Of a DNA stretch of 64,000 nucleotides, positions 62,101 to 64,000 are shown piece after piece. The stretch covers positions 43,006,212 to 43,070,211 of the forward strand of contig CP154957.1 of NCBI GenBank assembly GCA_039621445.1, read 5' to 3'. This stretch comes from Euglena gracilis. Taxonomy: Eukaryota > Euglenida > Euglenophyceae > Euglenales. Below the pieces are notes generated by a model, which had not been told where the DNA came from, ran no database searches, and was given only the letters and a program-made list of their open reading frames with translations. The translations under genes were made by a program, and so were the position numbers. Position 1 is the first letter of the stretch. Each line of letters opens with the position of its first letter.

Positions 62101-64000
62101 AGAAGATTGACTCTCCTGAAATCCCTTATTGATAAATGGTTCCGCAGTAGCCGATAGGCTGGAACCTAGGTAACGCCGACCGCGCCCGAAGACGGGTGTC
62201 GGTGTCTCACCAGGAATACCCTGGGCAATACGCTTTGCCGGTTGCGGCTGCGTTGCGACTACTACTGCCGGTTGCGGCTGTGTTGCTGATTCCGATGGCG
62301 GAACTTCCGAAGCCGGTTGCGGCTTTGGGACAGGCGCCTTTGGCACCTGTCTCTTCCGTAATCGGAAGAGATCCCATGGTTTCCTTTCTTCTTCAACCAT
62401 CCTGTGGTGAAGCGCAGGAGGGGTAGGGCCATGCCTAACTCGTTCCGTCTGCCGCCTTGGAAAAACGGCTGGAACAACGCTCTATCGAGCGTATCGCCGA
62501 ATCGGCGTTCGACATAATCGTCTATGCTTTCCTTCTCGAAACGGGGCCTGATGGGGACATAGTCCGGGGGAATTTCCCTATCGGGATTGAGATAATAATA
62601 TATCTCCATGATCTGGCAGGTCCAAGCCCTGAACCAGAACTGCTGCAAATACAGCAGGAGTTGACGGTGGTTGCGTCGCCCGTTCGAGCTTTGGTGAACA
62701 TCCTTTGGATTTCTGCAAAGGTGCAGGAGCATGATGCGCTTTGGCGCTGCACCCGGGATATTGGCCTGTTGGCCTTCCTCGTCCTGGCCTTCGGCCTGTG
62801 GTTGAGTTCTGCGTACTCCGAATCCCCAGAAGTCCACTGCAAACTTTTCGTGACAGTGGGTGCATCGGACGATATACGTCTGGGGGAAGCAGAGGTCAAT
62901 ATCGACCACTTCCAAATGATAGGCATATTGCCAGTGGCCAGTAGTGCCAGTGGAATTTCTGCCAATTTGGCAATATTCTCAGGCAGTGGGTATATTTCCC
63001 ACTCCAGGCCTTTTGGGCCTACACTGCGAGTGCAGTCGAATAACTGCCGTAGCAGATCTTTACCTGTATTGTATGGGTCTTCCCGACCACAATCCAGATA
63101 ATGATAGCCACAGGAGTTCATAAACCTGCCGAAATTTTGGGTGGGGTTTCCCGCCCAGAACCAAACATGCCAGAATCCCGGCAGATCGTCCAGTATCGGA
63201 TCGAGCGTGACGTTGCCCTCATAGGCATACAGAGTTCTATCATGGTGGAACTCACGGTTACGCTCCAGATAGAGCTGTCGGGTGACGGTCACAACGGGAG
63301 ATGCGACCAAGATTGGGAGAGAAAGTTCGTTTTGGAACTTTCGCATGGCCTCGAATGCTAGTTCAGGGTTGCTTTAAATGTGCTCGAATAGAGCTTCCAT
63401 GTCGTCCTCATAGACGTTTCGGTATTGGCCTTTCTGGCCTTTAGCTGGGGGTCGTTTGGGAGCACTTTTGGCTTTACCCTTGCCCGATCGGGCTTCGCTT
63501 CGGGCAATCTCTTCTCTAGCTTGTTTCCAAGCATGAGGGTTGAGATTGGCTGCAAAACGAGGGCCTATAATGATAGGATTTATATCGCTTGTGCGACCAA
63601 TCATTTCCTGTGGGGCATAAGCGATTTTTGGCTGCTGGGTAAGCTGCAGGTCAATCCTGCATGTCCGCCAAAGGCGGTGGGTTATTGTCAGGGAGGGGTT
63701 CGCCTCTAGGCGGATCAATGTAGGTGGGGTTGCGTACACGTTCGAGGGTATCCTCGAAAATTTTATTTACGCGTGCACGCTCTGCAGCTTCGTGCTCGAC
63801 TTCTGCCCTATGGGCTCTTTGCGCCAGTTCGGTTTGTTCGAGCTGTTGTTGGGTGGGTTCAGGAACAGGGAGTACCTCGGTGGTGCCTGTTGGCCTGGAG
63901 GTACCGGTGTTTCCTGGGGTGGTGTCGCCATTGGCGCTGACACAGGCTGTGGCGCCGTTGGCGTTGCTACAGGCTGTGGCGCCGTTGGCGCTGCTGCGGC
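59170..64000 (-). mobile_element. Element B: second copy, 3' part only
   Basis: Colinear with 44.0-48.9 kb of element A at high similarity over its whole length, with small indels (for example ~20 bp near 62940). It continues beyond the window. Its gag-pol is not visible. Confidence 0.85.
59911..64000 (-). CDS. ORF3 of element B (partial, more intact)
   Basis: Same protein as ORF3 of A, lacking the N-terminal part. Long frames: 63739-63374 (VGRTSDINP, GKAKSAPKRPP), 63346-62522 and 62915-62262 (VRCTHCHEKFAVDFWGFG), 62400-61795 (RGRRYLGSSLSAT...), and 61229-60402, where the C-terminal zinc-like cluster is uninterrupted: CTAC, HIC, RNC, VCGDC, RCNC. It ends at a UAG after KWPSVP (59911); copy A reads CAG there and runs ~45 codons further. 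Function unknown. Confidence 0.75.

Overview
This is repeat-dominated nuclear DNA of a eukaryote. I see no bacterial operons, rRNA, tRNA or CRISPR, and no host gene I can support. The evidence is chromodomain Ty3/gypsy retrotransposons, a GT-AG intron that restores frame in a recombinase gene, hAT elements with 8-bp target duplications, and a very high density of G/C homopolymer runs on both strands. A cytosine-methyltransferase domain inside a gypsy polyprotein is known from dinoflagellate and charophyte-alga retrotransposons, so an alveolate or an alga is plausible. The sequence does not fix the species.

Layout. 1-8.3 kb: gene-poor DNA of degenerate dispersed repeats, G-run word blocks and a (TA)n microsatellite. 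8.78-11.20 kb: a compact mobile element with ~50-bp inverted termini, 95-bp internal direct repeats and one gene, read here as a tyrosine recombinase spliced to a PHD finger. 11.2-19.0 kb: large hairpins, MITE-like elements (one hAT-type insertion at 14160-15821 with a perfect 8-bp duplication) and poly-G word blocks. 19057-31477: a nearly complete, young 12.4-kb Ty3/gypsy chromovirus on the minus strand, with 477-bp LTRs, PBS, PPT, a giant gag, and a pol that carries an N6-adenine-MTase-like domain and a C5-cytosine-MTase-like domain ahead of protease, RT, RNase H, integrase and chromodomain. 32145-32865: a second hAT-type MITE. ~33.0-37.8 kb: a decayed hAT transposase gene (plus strand) with possible flanking inverted repeats and two small TIR elements inside it. 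37.8-39.3 kb: G-rich minisatellites. 41.35-43.46 kb: a gag/RT fragment of another retroelement (plus strand), cut by the next LTR.

43.46-64 kb: two tandem copies (A complete, B running off the window) of a second Ty3/gypsy chromovirus on the minus strand, sharing one LTR at ~58.7-59.2 kb. This family carries, downstream of integrase-chromodomain in the env position, a ~2000-codon open region (ORF3) with no domain I recognise: Pro/Ala/Gln-rich stretches and Cys/His clusters, well conserved between A and B although their LTRs are strongly diverged. Copy A has several in-frame stops and frameshifts.

The main candidates for undescribed biology are the ORF3 family, the dual-methyltransferase element whose gag frame starts inside its own LTR and runs through the PBS, the TIR-bounded recombinase-PHD element, and the blocks in which a locus-specific short word is repeated between G/C runs.
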